DNA of 64,000 bases from Chryseobacterium cheonjiense (GTDB lineage Bacteria; Bacteroidota; Bacteroidia; Flavobacteriales; Weeksellaceae). The stretch is taken from NCBI RefSeq assembly GCF_012927265.1, contig NZ_JABBGF010000003.1, positions 1-64,000 of the forward strand. Reading direction: 5' to 3'. Within the stretch, counting starts at the first letter, position 1. The number at the start of each line of letters is the position of its first letter. Shown here piece by piece: positions 43,109 through 53,742 of this stretch. The position numbers and the translations under genes were made by a program. The notes beneath the pieces were generated by a model that saw nothing but the letters and a program-made list of their open reading frames with translations, searched no databases and had not been told where the DNA came from.

Positions 43109-43897
43109 TTATTTTACAATTTCCTGAAGATGCGAATTCCGAAGCCTTCGCTGATAAATCGGGAGATACTTTTCAATAGGAATTTTTACCGCCTCAAAAT
43201 TGCCGGCCATGATATAAGGTTCGATATTTTCTGAAGTGTAGACAAACTGAAGGAAGTTGTCAATAAGATTTTCAGGAATCTTGAACCGGATAAAATAGTC
43301 TTTTCCTAAATAATTCTTAATTTGTGTAACAGAATTGTTCATCCTTTCATACGCCATGTAGCGCTGCTTTTTCTTTCGTTCACCAGAAAGAATATCATAA
43401 ATGCTTTCCAGGCTGAAGGTTAAACCGCCATCTCTTAAGCCTGCCACAGGAAGTTGCGGAGGAGTGCCATCGCCTTTAGGTTCGGGGAGTCCGATCACTT
43501 TTTTTATAGCCAGGGCTTTGTCTTCTTTTCTTAAAGCATTCACATCATACCTAAGATTTCCGGTAGGTTTGAATCTGTTGATCACCACTTCCTGAATATC
43601 GTGATAAGCAATTTTTAATTCAATCAAATTTCTTTGGTCAATCATCGATGGAGTAACCTTAATATCTTTCCTTTCGGTAACAATAGAAGTAAAGCGTATA
43701 ACATCTCCTGCATTGGCAGATATATTGAAATCACCATTATAATCACTGAGAACGGTCTTCTGAGTAGTAAGATTGGTAACATATACCTGATTGAGATATA
43801 AAACAGAGTTGTCTCTTAAAAAAACTTCCCCGGAGTAAGACTGGGCGTTAATTTTTACCAGAAAAACCAACAGCGATAAGATAAATAGTTTCTTCAT
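43109..43897 (-). CDS. Secreted protein with a carboxypeptidase-regulatory-like domain
   Basis: A 262-residue protein with a signal peptide ending VKINAQ (about residue 19). Residues about 21-95 form a CarboxypepD_reg-like (PF13715) beta sandwich: GEVFLRDNSVLYLNQVYVTN, LSDYNGDFNISANAGDVIRF. The remainder (RFKPTGNLRYDVNALRKEDKA and LESIYDILSGERKKKQRYMAY) is helical and typical of flavobacterial proteins of this type, whose role is not known. It carries a TAATTTTG box (43908-43915, minus) 11 bp before the ATG. Confidence 0.75.
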   Translation of the reverse strand: MKKLFILSLLVFLVKINAQSYSGEVFLRDNSVLYLNQVYVTNLTTQKTVLSDYNGDFNISANAGDVIRFTSIVTERKDIKVTPSMIDQRNLIELKIAYHDIQEVVINRFKPTGNLRYDVNALRKEDKALAIKKVIGLPEPKGDGTPPQLPVAGLRDGGLTFSLESIYDILSGERKKKQRYMAYERMNNSVTQIKNYLGKDYFIRFKIPENLIDNFLQFVYTSENIEPYIMAGNFEAVKIPIEKYLPIYQRRLRNSHLQEIVK

Positions 43898-44061
43898 ATA
43901 ATTAGGGCAAAATTACGCAGAATTGCCTCAATTTATACCTATTTTAGTAGTGAAGGGTGGTTAAAATTATATTAAACTTTGAAATAAAATTGTTAACGAA
44001 TGTTATAAATAATGTTTTTTTACTTAAAAACAAATAAAAACATAAGCTAATGATTTAGAAA

Positions 44062-47000
44062 TCAATAATTTTTTACCAGAAGCCAGCTTGTATATTTTAC
44101 GGTGGTTGTTCCTTTGGACTCGGTCCAGCTGATGAAATACCAGTAAGTTGCAGTATTTATCGGCCTTCCGCCTTGGATTTTGCCATCCCAAATGAACTTG
44201 TTGGACTTATCTCCCCTGAAAATTTCTGCGCCATATCGGTCAAATATTCTGAAGACAATATTTTCTTTATTCATTAATGAAGAATAATCTATAGTGTCAT
44301 TATAGCCATCAAAATTCGGTGTTATGGTGTTGATGAGGTTAATGATGACAAAGGATTGTGTTACCTCATCGCATCTGTTGGAATCCCGAACGTGAGCAAT
44401 GTAATTTCCTCGAGGCACATTGGTAAAAACGTTGGAGTTTTGCCAGGTAACTCCGTCAATGGAATATTCATAAGGTGGTATACCTCCGCTCACGCCAATG
44501 GTTACTGTACTGCCATTTATTTCAATGGTGCTTATTACCGGAAGCACAGACTCCGTTACGGTTACATTCTGTCTGTAGGTACAGCCGTCAAATGTAAGAT
44601 CTACCCAATAGTTACCTGGTCCTACATTGCTGATGGAGGGCGTTGTAGCACCGGTGCTCCATACATAGCCGGTAAAGCCAGGCCCTGCATCCAAAATCGT
44701 CTTTGTTTGAGGGCAAATCACTTTGCTGACTAGGATATCGGAATGTTTAGGTGTTTTTACATTAATCGTAATAGAAGCTATATTAGGACATACTCCGGGT
44801 TTTTCAAACCGTATATAAATAATTTGTACACCAGTGATATTGACAGGGTTTGTAAGCGGAGAGGTGTTATTCTGGGCGTCAAGCTGGGTAGCGTAGAAAG
44901 TTGGGGTCACCGCAGAATCTGTGGTAAACTGACTGATATAAGGTAATAAATCAATTATTTTGGACCCGTCGAGATTATCATCGCATATCGTTACAGAATG
45001 AGTAGCATTATTCAGTGGGATTTTAGGTCCGATCGTAAAATTAAGAGGTTTCACAACTGGTGCACATCCGTCCGGAGATTCCACTCTGATATAAATTGTT
45101 GTAGGAGCATTATAAGACCAGTTATTCGGAAGAGTATTGTTATTTCCGAGATTCGCATCTGTTATATTCGCATAGTATCTTACCCCCGGAAAATAATTGG
45201 AGTTTGATAAAACAATAGGTGTAATATTAGGTAAAATAACATTAACAATGCCATCTAGATTATCATCACAGAAAGTTCCTGTATAATTATTGATAATTGT
45301 GGCAAAAGGATTAAGGTTAAGAGTAATCTGTGCAATACTTTTACATCCGATATTATTTTTCACCACCGCATAAACAATTGTTCCGTTTGCCGCAGTATAA
45401 GTGGTTGGCGTTGTTATCAGTGCTGCCGGAGTTTCATTCTGAGCATCTGATAGGGAGGGATAATAAGTAATAGTTACCGGAGAATTATTGGTGACGGTGG
45501 CAGATGTTAAATTAAATATTCCCTGTCCGGAACCATTATTGCAAACGGTAAGGGTAGCATTATTTACGGTCAGCGCCTGAATATTCACAGTTACGGTTAC
45601 CGTTTCACAGTCGGTAAAGACAGGATCATTTCCACAGAATGTATAGCTGAATGTATCTGTTGCTGCTGTTCCCGGATTTGTGGCCGTATAGGTTATGGCT
45701 CCTGTTGCCGGGTTTACTGTTGCAGTTCCTAACGTTGGTGCCGTAACTATTGATACTGTTGAAGAAACAGGTGTCTGTGCTGAAGAGGTGAATAGAGGCG
45801 TAATTGTTTTGGAGGTACAAATATCATAGGTTGCCGATGAAAGTTTCGTACAGTTCAGCACCTTAAATTGTTCTGTGATCAACGGAGCACAACTTCCCAT
45901 CGTAACGGAACAGGTATAGTATCCTGACTGGGTAGGTGATATTGAAGGGCCTGTAGCGCCGGGAATTAAAACCCCATTGTTGTACCATTGGTAAGTATCA
46001 TAAATAACGGGATCAACCGTAAGGACAATACCGGGAGCACAGTCTCCACCTGTTTTAAGAATAACCGGTTGTGTCGGAAATCCTGCAAAAAATCCTCCGT
46101 AACCTACCGCATCACTTCCTGCTGTAATTCCAGCTGTAATGGCTTTCGAAGATACTACTGTAATGGTACCGGTTGTATTGGGGATACCATACGTAACCCA
46201 GTTTGTAGTTCCGGTCATGTTAAAGGGTCCGGTTGTAGCTGGCGGGGTCACTCCGTTTACGGTCACTACCGCGCCACGTTCCGTGATAAGGTTTAGTTTC
46301 GTGGGAATATTTAAAATTCCGGTTGGATTTCCATTCGAAAAAACAAAATTTTCATTAATGAAACCGAGTTCGTTGATTTGCTTGGGAAGGTAACAGTTAA
46401 GAGCCGGAATAAAATTGAATCCTCCGGTAGCAACTTCATTTCCCGCATTACTTGCTCCCGCAAGAACCTGATATACGTAAGCATTTTTGGACGTTCTGAT
46501 ATACAAATTGTAGTGCTCATTTCCCTGTAGCTGGTATTTTGAACCGGGAATCATGAAATATTCACCAATATTGAGTGTGGCAATTGGCAATGTTTCATTG
46601 TTTACACGTACTTCAGTATTATTTTCAGTAGCAATAACAAGAGCGCCCTCCATGTTTGAGGTGAGACTTCCGTTACCCTTTACCAAGGCAAATTCATTGC
46701 CGAGCCTATCTACCGGGACTGCCTGATCCATAAGGATATCAGAGCTCGTATCAAAATTACCGGCATATTGTCCGTTAAAATTACCATTGGTAACATTCAC
46801 CGGCTTGTTGGATACAATTTTGGCACCAATAAAACCGTCAAAATTTCCGGGAATATTTCCTATTCCATCGATAATGTATGATTGCCCTTTATTTAAAGTA
46901 AACATTAGGGTAGGATTGGTAACGCCGGTTGTTCCATTAGAAAATTGTACACCAGGTTTATAACCTGACACGGTAACGGTTGTATTGTCTTCCGTGGCCA

Positions 47001-47466
47001 GAATACTTGCCATGAAATTCAGGATGGTATTACTTACCGTGATTGGCGCATTTGCTGCATAGAATAGTTTTCCGGTAGAAGGTATGCCTTTGGAGGTTAT
47101 AATTTCTGCATGATTAAAGACCGAAAATCTGAGGTTGGCATAAAATGGAAACTCTGCTTTCACATTCAGGCCTTTAGTAGTGGTGGTAAAAAGATCGGTC
47201 TGTTGCGTAGTAATAATCATATCTCGAGGAATATCAATTTTCTGAGGATTTCCTTTACTGATTGTTACGGTGGCAATTATAGTATTATTGTTGTACACAC
47301 TTACGGGAAACGGAGTAGTACGATTGGTAGAAAGATAGAGTTTTTGGAAAGGGTTCGGATTTCCGGTTCTATCTACCATTGGGGCAAACCAATGTTCTCT
47401 GTCTAATTGGGAATACGCAGAGGTGAAAAAATAAAATATAAATAAAATAGATAGAAGTTTTTTCAT
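44062..47466 (-). CDS. Giant T9SS type B secreted protein, paralogue 1
   Basis: A 1134-residue secreted protein (signal peptide about 1-19, SAYSQ). It begins REHWFAPMVDRTGNPNPFQK and has an IgGFc-binding-like region (about 30-450, with repeated ATEDNTTVTVSGY, ITSKGIPSTG, NGNFNGQYAG and VPVDRLGNEFAL). An Ig-like/PKD-type segment (YDTYQWYNNGVLIPGATG), a TLGTATVNPATGAITYTA-type repeat and modules with CDDNLDG follow. The C-terminal 90 residues are the gliding-motility-associated type B sorting domain (NTITPNFDGYNDTIDYSSL, then FRIFDRYGAEIFRGD). It is the longest of five tandem copies. A TAAATTTG box (47486-47493) precedes it. Confidence 0.85.
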   Translation of the reverse strand: MKKLLSILFIFYFFTSAYSQLDREHWFAPMVDRTGNPNPFQKLYLSTNRTTPFPVSVYNNNTIIATVTISKGNPQKIDIPRDMIITTQQTDLFTTTTKGLNVKAEFPFYANLRFSVFNHAEIITSKGIPSTGKLFYAANAPITVSNTILNFMASILATEDNTTVTVSGYKPGVQFSNGTTGVTNPTLMFTLNKGQSYIIDGIGNIPGNFDGFIGAKIVSNKPVNVTNGNFNGQYAGNFDTSSDILMDQAVPVDRLGNEFALVKGNGSLTSNMEGALVIATENNTEVRVNNETLPIATLNIGEYFMIPGSKYQLQGNEHYNLYIRTSKNAYVYQVLAGASNAGNEVATGGFNFIPALNCYLPKQINELGFINENFVFSNGNPTGILNIPTKLNLITERGAVVTVNGVTPPATTGPFNMTGTTNWVTYGIPNTTGTITVVSSKAITAGITAGSDAVGYGGFFAGFPTQPVILKTGGDCAPGIVLTVDPVIYDTYQWYNNGVLIPGATGPSISPTQSGYYTCSVTMGSCAPLITEQFKVLNCTKLSSATYDICTSKTITPLFTSSAQTPVSSTVSIVTAPTLGTATVNPATGAITYTATNPGTAATDTFSYTFCGNDPVFTDCETVTVTVNIQALTVNNATLTVCNNGSGQGIFNLTSATVTNNSPVTITYYPSLSDAQNETPAALITTPTTYTAANGTIVYAVVKNNIGCKSIAQITLNLNPFATIINNYTGTFCDDNLDGIVNVILPNITPIVLSNSNYFPGVRYYANITDANLGNNNTLPNNWSYNAPTTIYIRVESPDGCAPVVKPLNFTIGPKIPLNNATHSVTICDDNLDGSKIIDLLPYISQFTTDSAVTPTFYATQLDAQNNTSPLTNPVNITGVQIIYIRFEKPGVCPNIASITINVKTPKHSDILVSKVICPQTKTILDAGPGFTGYVWSTGATTPSISNVGPGNYWVDLTFDGCTYRQNVTVTESVLPVISTIEINGSTVTIGVSGGIPPYEYSIDGVTWQNSNVFTNVPRGNYIAHVRDSNRCDEVTQSFVIINLINTITPNFDGYNDTIDYSSLMNKENIVFRIFDRYGAEIFRGDKSNKFIWDGKIQGGRPINTATYWYFISWTESKGTTTVKYTSWLLVKNY

Positions 47467-47582
47467 TAAGTTATTGCCTTTATTACAAATTTAATAATAA
47501 TATGCATTTGTTTTATTGAAAATAAACAAAATAAGCAGCTCGATGTCATATTTTTTTTAAGTTTTGGTTTGAATAAAACAAA

Positions 47583-47609
47583 AAAAGACTGTCTTCACGA
47601 CAGTCTTTT
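47583..47609. terminator. Terminator after paralogue 2
   Basis: Stem AAAGACTGTC / GACAGTCTTT with a TTCAC loop, 20 bp after the stop codon at 47629; the minus-strand T tail is the A run at 47578-47586. Confidence 0.85.
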
Positions 47610-47628
47610 AAATTTGTAAGTAATAAGT

Positions 47629-50439
47629 TTATTCCCGGTTTTTGACCATAATCCACCCGGAATATTTAATCGGTGTATTTTTACTGTTAGGTTCATTCCA
47701 GCTGATGTCGAACCAGTAATTTCCTGTGGATACCTTTTTGCCTCCAATGGCTCCGTCCCATTTGTAGCTGTTGGCCTTATTTCCTTCATGGATTTTACTT
47801 CCGTACCGGTCATAAATATTAAAGGTAAAATTCTTTTTGTAGGCTAATGCCGAGTAATCAAGAACGTCATTTACTCCGTCTCCGTTAGGCGTGATAACAT
47901 TAATTAAATTCGGAACGGTAACTTCTACGGTGATAGGATCGCATCCATAGTCATCTTTTACATAAAAAACCGTATTCCCTCTCGGAACATTCGTAAATAC
48001 ATTTGAATCCTGCCAGTTGATATTATCTGTAGAGTATCTGTAAGGCGCAGTTCCTCCGATCGTATGTACGGTAACAGTATTATTAGAAATTTCAATATCT
48101 GAAATAACCGGCTGTTCAGACGGATATACTTTTACGCTTTGTCTTGTTATACAATCCCCTGTTTTAAGGTCTACCCAATAGGTTCCCACTGTTACATTGT
48201 TGATTGATTGAGTCGTTGCTCCGGTACTCCACTGGTATCCGTCAAATCCCGTTCCTGCGTCTAATGTAGTGGTGTCTTCCATACAGATGATTTTATCCTG
48301 GAGCACACTTGAATGAACCGGCGGCAATACGATTAAAGTAACTTTTGCTATTCTGAAACAACCGTTTGTATTGCTTACTTTTATGAAAACAACACCGTTT
48401 GGCGCAATATATGTGTCGGGATTCTGGATTTCATTGGTTCCGTTCTGTGCGTCGGTAGGAGATGGGTAATATTGTTTTATGACTCCTGTGGTCCCTGTTA
48501 CCGGTGCAGTCGTAAGATTGAACAACGCCGTTGCAGGATTCGATGCTATAAAACATGATCTTAAAGTAGCATCGTTTACCGTAGGACTTTCAGAAACGGT
48601 TAGCGTTAAAGTCACTTGTTCGCAGTCCGTAAATTCAGGATCGTTACCGCAGAATTTATAAACAATGGTGTCAGTACCGGAAAATCCGAAATTAGGAGTA
48701 TAAATAATTACCCCATTCGGGTCAATCACAGCTGTTCCGTTAGTTGGAGGTGTTATAATCGTTACCGTATTAGGAACATATGTCTGTGCTGAACTGGTAA
48801 AATCCGGAATAATTGCCTGAAATCCTTCACAAACAGTGATATTTTTTGTTGTTTCCTGAAGGCATGTGAATACTTTATATACAGGTGTTGTGGCCGGAGC
48901 ACAAGAGCCGACCGTAATTTTCACAGTGTAGTTACCCGCAACCGTTGGGGTGTAGCTATTGGAGTTGGCTCCTGCAATAGGATTGCCATTAAGAAACCAC
49001 TGATAGGTCTCGTAGCTGTCATCCACTTCAAGTACAAGCCCTGGAATACAATCTCCGGTTTGTTTTGCAATCAAAGGAATCGAAGAGAATCCCGCAAAGT
49101 ACCCTCCGTACCCTGCCGTGCTGTACCCTCCGTTTACTCCTGCAGTTACCGCTTTGGTTGAGGTAACGGTTACATTTCCGGTAATTCCGGTAATGGCATA
49201 GGTGACCCATTGTGAATTTCCGGTAAGAGGGTAAGGGCCTTGTGCAGCAGTAGGGGTAGCGCCATTTACGGTAACGGCAGCGCCGGCTTCCGTTAAAATA
49301 TTAAGCTTTAAATTAATAGCAGAAGTAATAGTAGGCATCAGGTGAATATTGCCAATTTCATCAATTTTTCTTGGCAAAAAACAGTTTAACGGAGGTATAT
49401 AATTGTATCCTCCGGTATTGTTTGCAGAACCTGCTCCTACCAGCTGATATACATAAACATTTTTAGTTGTTTTTATATATAAGTTAGAGTGGCCCCCGCC
49501 CTGATTTTTGTATTGATTGGCAAGAATCCTGAAATATTCTCCTTCATCGATTGTCGCAACAGGAGTTGTTGCATCATTCAGGTAAATATCAGTTCCGTTT
49601 TCCGTACCGATTATAATTCCGCCTTCCATATTGTCCGGACTGGTGGAGATACTTTTCACCATAGCAAATTCGTTTCCAAGACGGTCTGTAGGAACGGACT
49701 GGTCCATAATAAGGTCGGAACCATCGTTACTTCCTGTGGCGTAAAAACCATTTGAGTTTCCATTTGTTACGGAAATGGGTTTCGTAGCTTCTATTTTTGC
49801 TCCGATAAAGCCTTCCCGGTTAGCTACCACATCGGCATTTCCGGTAAGAATGTATGACTGACCTTTATTTAAAGTAACGTTAAGCGTAAGCGGAGTTGGG
49901 GTAGGAATGTTGGTAAACACTACGTTAGGATCATATCCGGATACGGTAACAATCGTGTTGTCTTCCGTTGCCATGATTCCTGTGGTAAAATTATACAGCG
50001 AGCCTGTAGTAGTAATGGGTGTTGCTGCAGCGTAGAACTTTGTACCGATACCTGCCTTTCCCTTAGAGGTAATAATCTCACCGTGCGATGATATGGCAGT
50101 TCTGAGGGAGACAAAATATGGTTTATCGCCTTTGGTGTATACTCCCAAATTGGTAGGGACACCGGCGCCTGAGGCGTTTACGGTTCTTATTGCATTGGCA
50201 TTAAGAGTGAAAACCTGCGGTGTTCCTTTGCTGATGGTTACAGTACCGATAACAGCATTATTATTATATATTTTTACCTCAAATGGAGTTACAGAGTCTG
50301 TTGAGAAATATAATGCATGATTGTAATTTGAACTTGATATGTCAAAATAGGGAGCAAACCAGTGGTCTGTATCTCTTTGCGCAAAAAGGGTAGTAATGCT
50401 AAAAAGCATTACTACGAAAGATAATAGAAATCTTCTCAT
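47629..50439 (-). CDS. Giant T9SS type B secreted protein, paralogue 2
   Basis: A 936-residue protein with signal peptide SITTLFAQ and RDTDHWFAPYFDISSSNYNH. It has the same order as paralogue 1, but lacks the CDDNLDG modules. It contains ATEDNTIVTVSGYDPNVVF, DQSVPTDRLGNEFAMVKS, the Ig-like YETYQWFLNGNPIAGANS, a NGTAVIDPNGVIIYTPNFG repeat and the type B sorting domain (NVITPNGDGVNDVLDYSALA, FNIYDRYGSKIHEGNK). Same length as paralogue 3 and very similar throughout. Its -7 box is TATTTTTG (50461-50468). It is monocistronic. Confidence 0.85.
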   Translation of the reverse strand: MRRFLLSFVVMLFSITTLFAQRDTDHWFAPYFDISSSNYNHALYFSTDSVTPFEVKIYNNNAVIGTVTISKGTPQVFTLNANAIRTVNASGAGVPTNLGVYTKGDKPYFVSLRTAISSHGEIITSKGKAGIGTKFYAAATPITTTGSLYNFTTGIMATEDNTIVTVSGYDPNVVFTNIPTPTPLTLNVTLNKGQSYILTGNADVVANREGFIGAKIEATKPISVTNGNSNGFYATGSNDGSDLIMDQSVPTDRLGNEFAMVKSISTSPDNMEGGIIIGTENGTDIYLNDATTPVATIDEGEYFRILANQYKNQGGGHSNLYIKTTKNVYVYQLVGAGSANNTGGYNYIPPLNCFLPRKIDEIGNIHLMPTITSAINLKLNILTEAGAAVTVNGATPTAAQGPYPLTGNSQWVTYAITGITGNVTVTSTKAVTAGVNGGYSTAGYGGYFAGFSSIPLIAKQTGDCIPGLVLEVDDSYETYQWFLNGNPIAGANSNSYTPTVAGNYTVKITVGSCAPATTPVYKVFTCLQETTKNITVCEGFQAIIPDFTSSAQTYVPNTVTIITPPTNGTAVIDPNGVIIYTPNFGFSGTDTIVYKFCGNDPEFTDCEQVTLTLTVSESPTVNDATLRSCFIASNPATALFNLTTAPVTGTTGVIKQYYPSPTDAQNGTNEIQNPDTYIAPNGVVFIKVSNTNGCFRIAKVTLIVLPPVHSSVLQDKIICMEDTTTLDAGTGFDGYQWSTGATTQSINNVTVGTYWVDLKTGDCITRQSVKVYPSEQPVISDIEISNNTVTVHTIGGTAPYRYSTDNINWQDSNVFTNVPRGNTVFYVKDDYGCDPITVEVTVPNLINVITPNGDGVNDVLDYSALAYKKNFTFNIYDRYGSKIHEGNKANSYKWDGAIGGKKVSTGNYWFDISWNEPNSKNTPIKYSGWIMVKNRE

Positions 50440-50595
50440 AAGTAGGAATTAGGATTGCTGCAAAAATAACAGAATATTTTAAAATTTAATTATATCATTG
50501 TTAAAAAAAGATTACATAATAAACATATTGTTTAAAAGCTGTCAATTACTTTTATAAAGAATTAATTATTATTGTTTATAGTGTATTAATTAAAA

Positions 50596-50623
50596 AAAGC
50601 ACAGTCTAAATGGACTGTGCTTT
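50596..50623. terminator. Terminator after paralogue 3
   Basis: Stem AAAGCACAGTC / GACTGTGCTTT (50596-50606, 50613-50623), 22 bp after the stop codon at 50645. Confidence 0.85.
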
Positions 50624-50644
50624 AAATTATTTATCATCGTTCTA

Positions 50645-53455
50645 TTAATCTATATTTTTAACTAATATCCAGCCTGTATATCTGATGGGAGTATTCCTGC
50701 TGTTGGGTTCATTCCAGCTGATGTCAAACCAGTAGCTTCCCGTAGGTACTTTTCTGCCTACCATTGTTCCATCCCATTTATAGCTGTTGGCTTTATTCCC
50801 TTCATGAATTTTACTTCCGTATCGGTCAAAAATATTAAAAGTAAAATTTGGCTTATAAGCTAGCGCAGAGTAATCAAGAACGTCATTTATCCCATCTCCG
50901 TTAGGCGTAATGACATTAATAAGATTTAGAACGGTAACTTCTACAGCAATGGGAGTACATCCATAATCGTCTTTAACGTAGAAAGTCATACCTCCTCTGG
51001 GAACATTCGTGAATACATTAGAATCCTGCCAGCTGATATTGTCCTTCGAATATTTGTAAGGAGCTGTTCCTCCAATTGCATATACAGTAACAGTATTATT
51101 GGAAATTTCGATATTTGAAATAACCGGCTGTTCAGACGGATGTACTGTTACATTCTGTCTTGTTACACATTCTCCTGTTTTCAGGTCTACCCAGTAGGTA
51201 CCCACTGTCACATTATTAATCGACTGCGTGGTTGCTCCGGTACTCCATTGGTATGCGTCAAATCCTGGTCCTGCGTCTAATGTTGTCGTGTTTTCCATAC
51301 AGATAAATTTATCCTTAAGAATATCTGACTGAACCGGCGGCAATACAACAAGTGTTATTTTCGCTATATTGTAACATTGGTTATTTATGCTAACTCTCAC
51401 AAATACAACACCGTTGGGTGCAATATATGTTGCAGGGTTCAATATTTCATTGGTGCCATTTTGTGCATCGGTAATAGACGGATAATATTTTTTTATAACT
51501 CCATTGGTTGTGGTTATAGGAGCCATCGTCAGATTGAACGATGCCGTTGCAGGATTTGAGGCTATGGAACATGACCTAAGCATAACGTCAGTGACTGTCG
51601 GACTTTCGGAAACATTTAATGTTAAAGTAACTTCTTCACAGTCGGTAAATTCCGGGTCATTGCCACAGAAGGTGTAGACAATTGTGTCATTTCCGATAAA
51701 TCCGGGATTGGGTGTGTAGATAATGATTCCATTCGGATCGATCATTGCTGTTCCGTGAGTCGGAGGTGTTACAATCATTACCGTATTAGGAACATAAGTT
51801 TGTGTGGAATTGGTAAATTCAGGAATAATTGGATGAGCTGTTCCGCACATAATTATATTCTTTGTTGTTTTTTGAATACATTTATATGCCTTATATATGG
51901 GTGTGATAGCCGGAGCGCAGGTACCTACCGTGATTCTTACGGTATATTTCCCTGCAACTGTAGGTGTATAGTTGCTGGAGTTTGCCCCTGCGATGGGATT
52001 TCCATTTAGATACCATTGATAAGTGTCATAACTGTCGGCAACTTCAAGCACCAGACCAGGAATACAGTCGCCTGATTTTTTTGTAATTACAGGAATTGAG
52101 GAAAAGCCGGCAAAATATCCTCCATATCCTGCAGTGCTGTATCCTCCGTTTACTCCTGCAGTTACTGCTTTGGTTGAAGTGATGGTCACATTTCCGGTAA
52201 TTCCGGTGATGGCATAGGTAACCCATTGTGAATTCCCGGTAAGAGGATAAGGGCCCTGTGCAGCGGTAGGGGTAACTCCGTTCACTGTTACCGCAGCCCC
52301 AACTTCTGTTAAAATGTTAAGCTTTAAATTGATGGCAGAAGTGATATTCGGCATGATATTAATATTGCCAATCTCATCAATTTTTTTTGGCAGAAAACAG
52401 TTTAGCGGCGGTATATAATTGTATCCTCCTGTATTATTGGTGGATCCTGCTCCTACCAGCTGATACAGATAAACATTTTTTGTAGTTTTTATATACAGGT
52501 TATAATGGCTCCCGCCCTGGTTTTTGTATTGATTGGCCAGAATTCTGTAATAGTCTCCCTCATTAATGGTAGCAACAGGATTTGTTGAGTCATTCAAATA
52601 TATATCTGTGCCGTTTTCCGTGCCGATTATAATTCCGCCTTCCATATTGGCAGTACTGGTAGAAATACTTTTAACCATTGCAAATTCATTTCCGAGACGG
52701 TCTGTAGGAACAGATTGGTCCATAATAAGGTCAGAACCGTCAACTGTTCCTGTAGCATAAAAGCCGTTTGAGTTTCCGTTTGTTACAGATACTGGTTTTG
52801 TGGCTTCTATTTTTGCTCCTATAAACCCCTCTTTATTAGCGGGCACATTGGTATTTCCTGTAAGAATATAAGACTGTCCTTTATTTAGGGTTACAGTGAG
52901 CGTAGACGGTGTGGGAACGGGAATGTTTGTAAACTGAACGTTTGGATCGTATCCGGAAACGGTAACCGCTGTGTTGTCTTCTGTTGCCATAATACTTGTG
53001 GTAAAATTATACAGCGAGCCTGTAGTTGTAACAGGAGCGGCAGCTGCAAAGAATTTAGTGCCAATCCCTGCTTTACCTTTAGAGGTTATGATTTCACCGT
53101 GGGCATTTGTAGCGACTCTTAATGATACATAATAGGGTTTGTCTCCTTTAGTATAAATTCCCAAATTAATTGGAACTCCTGCGTTGGCGGTATTTACAAC
53201 TTTTATTGAATTAGGATTTAAATTAAAAATCTGTGGGGACCCTTTACTAATGGTTATTGTGCCAATAATGCCGACATGATTATAGATTTTTACTTCAAAT
53301 GGAGTTGCAGAATCTGTAGAGAAATATAACGCATGTTTATAGCTGGAACCTGTTTTATCAAAATAGGGCGCAAACCAGTGGTCTGTATCTCTTTGCGCTA
53401 AAGTTGTAGTCATGCCAAAGAGTAATAATAAGAAGGATAATAAAATTTTTTTCAT
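50645..53455 (-). CDS. Giant T9SS type B secreted protein, paralogue 3
   Basis: A 936-residue twin of paralogue 2. The sequences align along their whole length without obvious gaps, and differ mainly in the signal peptide (MKKILLSFLLLLFGMTTTLA) and scattered positions. It keeps DTDHWFAPYFDKTGSSYKH, ATEDNTAVTVSGYDPNVQF, YDTYQWYLNGNPIAGANSS and NVITPNGDGINDVLDYSALA. A TATTTTTG box (53478-53485) and its own terminator make it monocistronic. Confidence 0.85.
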   Translation of the reverse strand: MKKILLSFLLLLFGMTTTLAQRDTDHWFAPYFDKTGSSYKHALYFSTDSATPFEVKIYNHVGIIGTITISKGSPQIFNLNPNSIKVVNTANAGVPINLGIYTKGDKPYYVSLRVATNAHGEIITSKGKAGIGTKFFAAAAPVTTTGSLYNFTTSIMATEDNTAVTVSGYDPNVQFTNIPVPTPSTLTVTLNKGQSYILTGNTNVPANKEGFIGAKIEATKPVSVTNGNSNGFYATGTVDGSDLIMDQSVPTDRLGNEFAMVKSISTSTANMEGGIIIGTENGTDIYLNDSTNPVATINEGDYYRILANQYKNQGGSHYNLYIKTTKNVYLYQLVGAGSTNNTGGYNYIPPLNCFLPKKIDEIGNINIMPNITSAINLKLNILTEVGAAVTVNGVTPTAAQGPYPLTGNSQWVTYAITGITGNVTITSTKAVTAGVNGGYSTAGYGGYFAGFSSIPVITKKSGDCIPGLVLEVADSYDTYQWYLNGNPIAGANSSNYTPTVAGKYTVRITVGTCAPAITPIYKAYKCIQKTTKNIIMCGTAHPIIPEFTNSTQTYVPNTVMIVTPPTHGTAMIDPNGIIIYTPNPGFIGNDTIVYTFCGNDPEFTDCEEVTLTLNVSESPTVTDVMLRSCSIASNPATASFNLTMAPITTTNGVIKKYYPSITDAQNGTNEILNPATYIAPNGVVFVRVSINNQCYNIAKITLVVLPPVQSDILKDKFICMENTTTLDAGPGFDAYQWSTGATTQSINNVTVGTYWVDLKTGECVTRQNVTVHPSEQPVISNIEISNNTVTVYAIGGTAPYKYSKDNISWQDSNVFTNVPRGGMTFYVKDDYGCTPIAVEVTVLNLINVITPNGDGINDVLDYSALAYKPNFTFNIFDRYGSKIHEGNKANSYKWDGTMVGRKVPTGSYWFDISWNEPNSRNTPIRYTGWILVKNID

Positions 53456-53690
53456 AACTCATGAATTAGTATTAATGCAAAAATAAAGTATTATTTTAAT
53501 ATATTCTGCATAAAAAATAGAAAAAAACTATACAATAGATACCACAAACTTAATATGAATGTTAAATTAATTATTTAAACTAAGCCAAACTAAATAATAC
53601 TACATAAAAGTTTCGTACATTTTCGTATATTGCACGATTTTTATAATAAGAGATGAATTAATTTCTCGTTACTGTATTATCAGATATATA

Positions 53691-53719
53691 AAAAAGGCTG
53701 TCAAACAGACAGCCTTTTT
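53691..53719. terminator. Terminator after paralogue 4
   Basis: Stem AAAAAGGCTGTC / GACAGCCTTTTT with a 5-nt loop (53691-53719), 24 bp after the stop codon at 53743. Confidence 0.88.
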
Positions 53720-53742
53720 CAATATTTATCCAGTACTTCTTA

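Noticed and set aside
45988..46296. Cys/Arg-rich open frames antisense to the giant T9SS genes
   Set aside because: Their composition is the reflection of Thr/Asn/Val-rich coding on the other strand; several appear at equivalent places in each paralogue.
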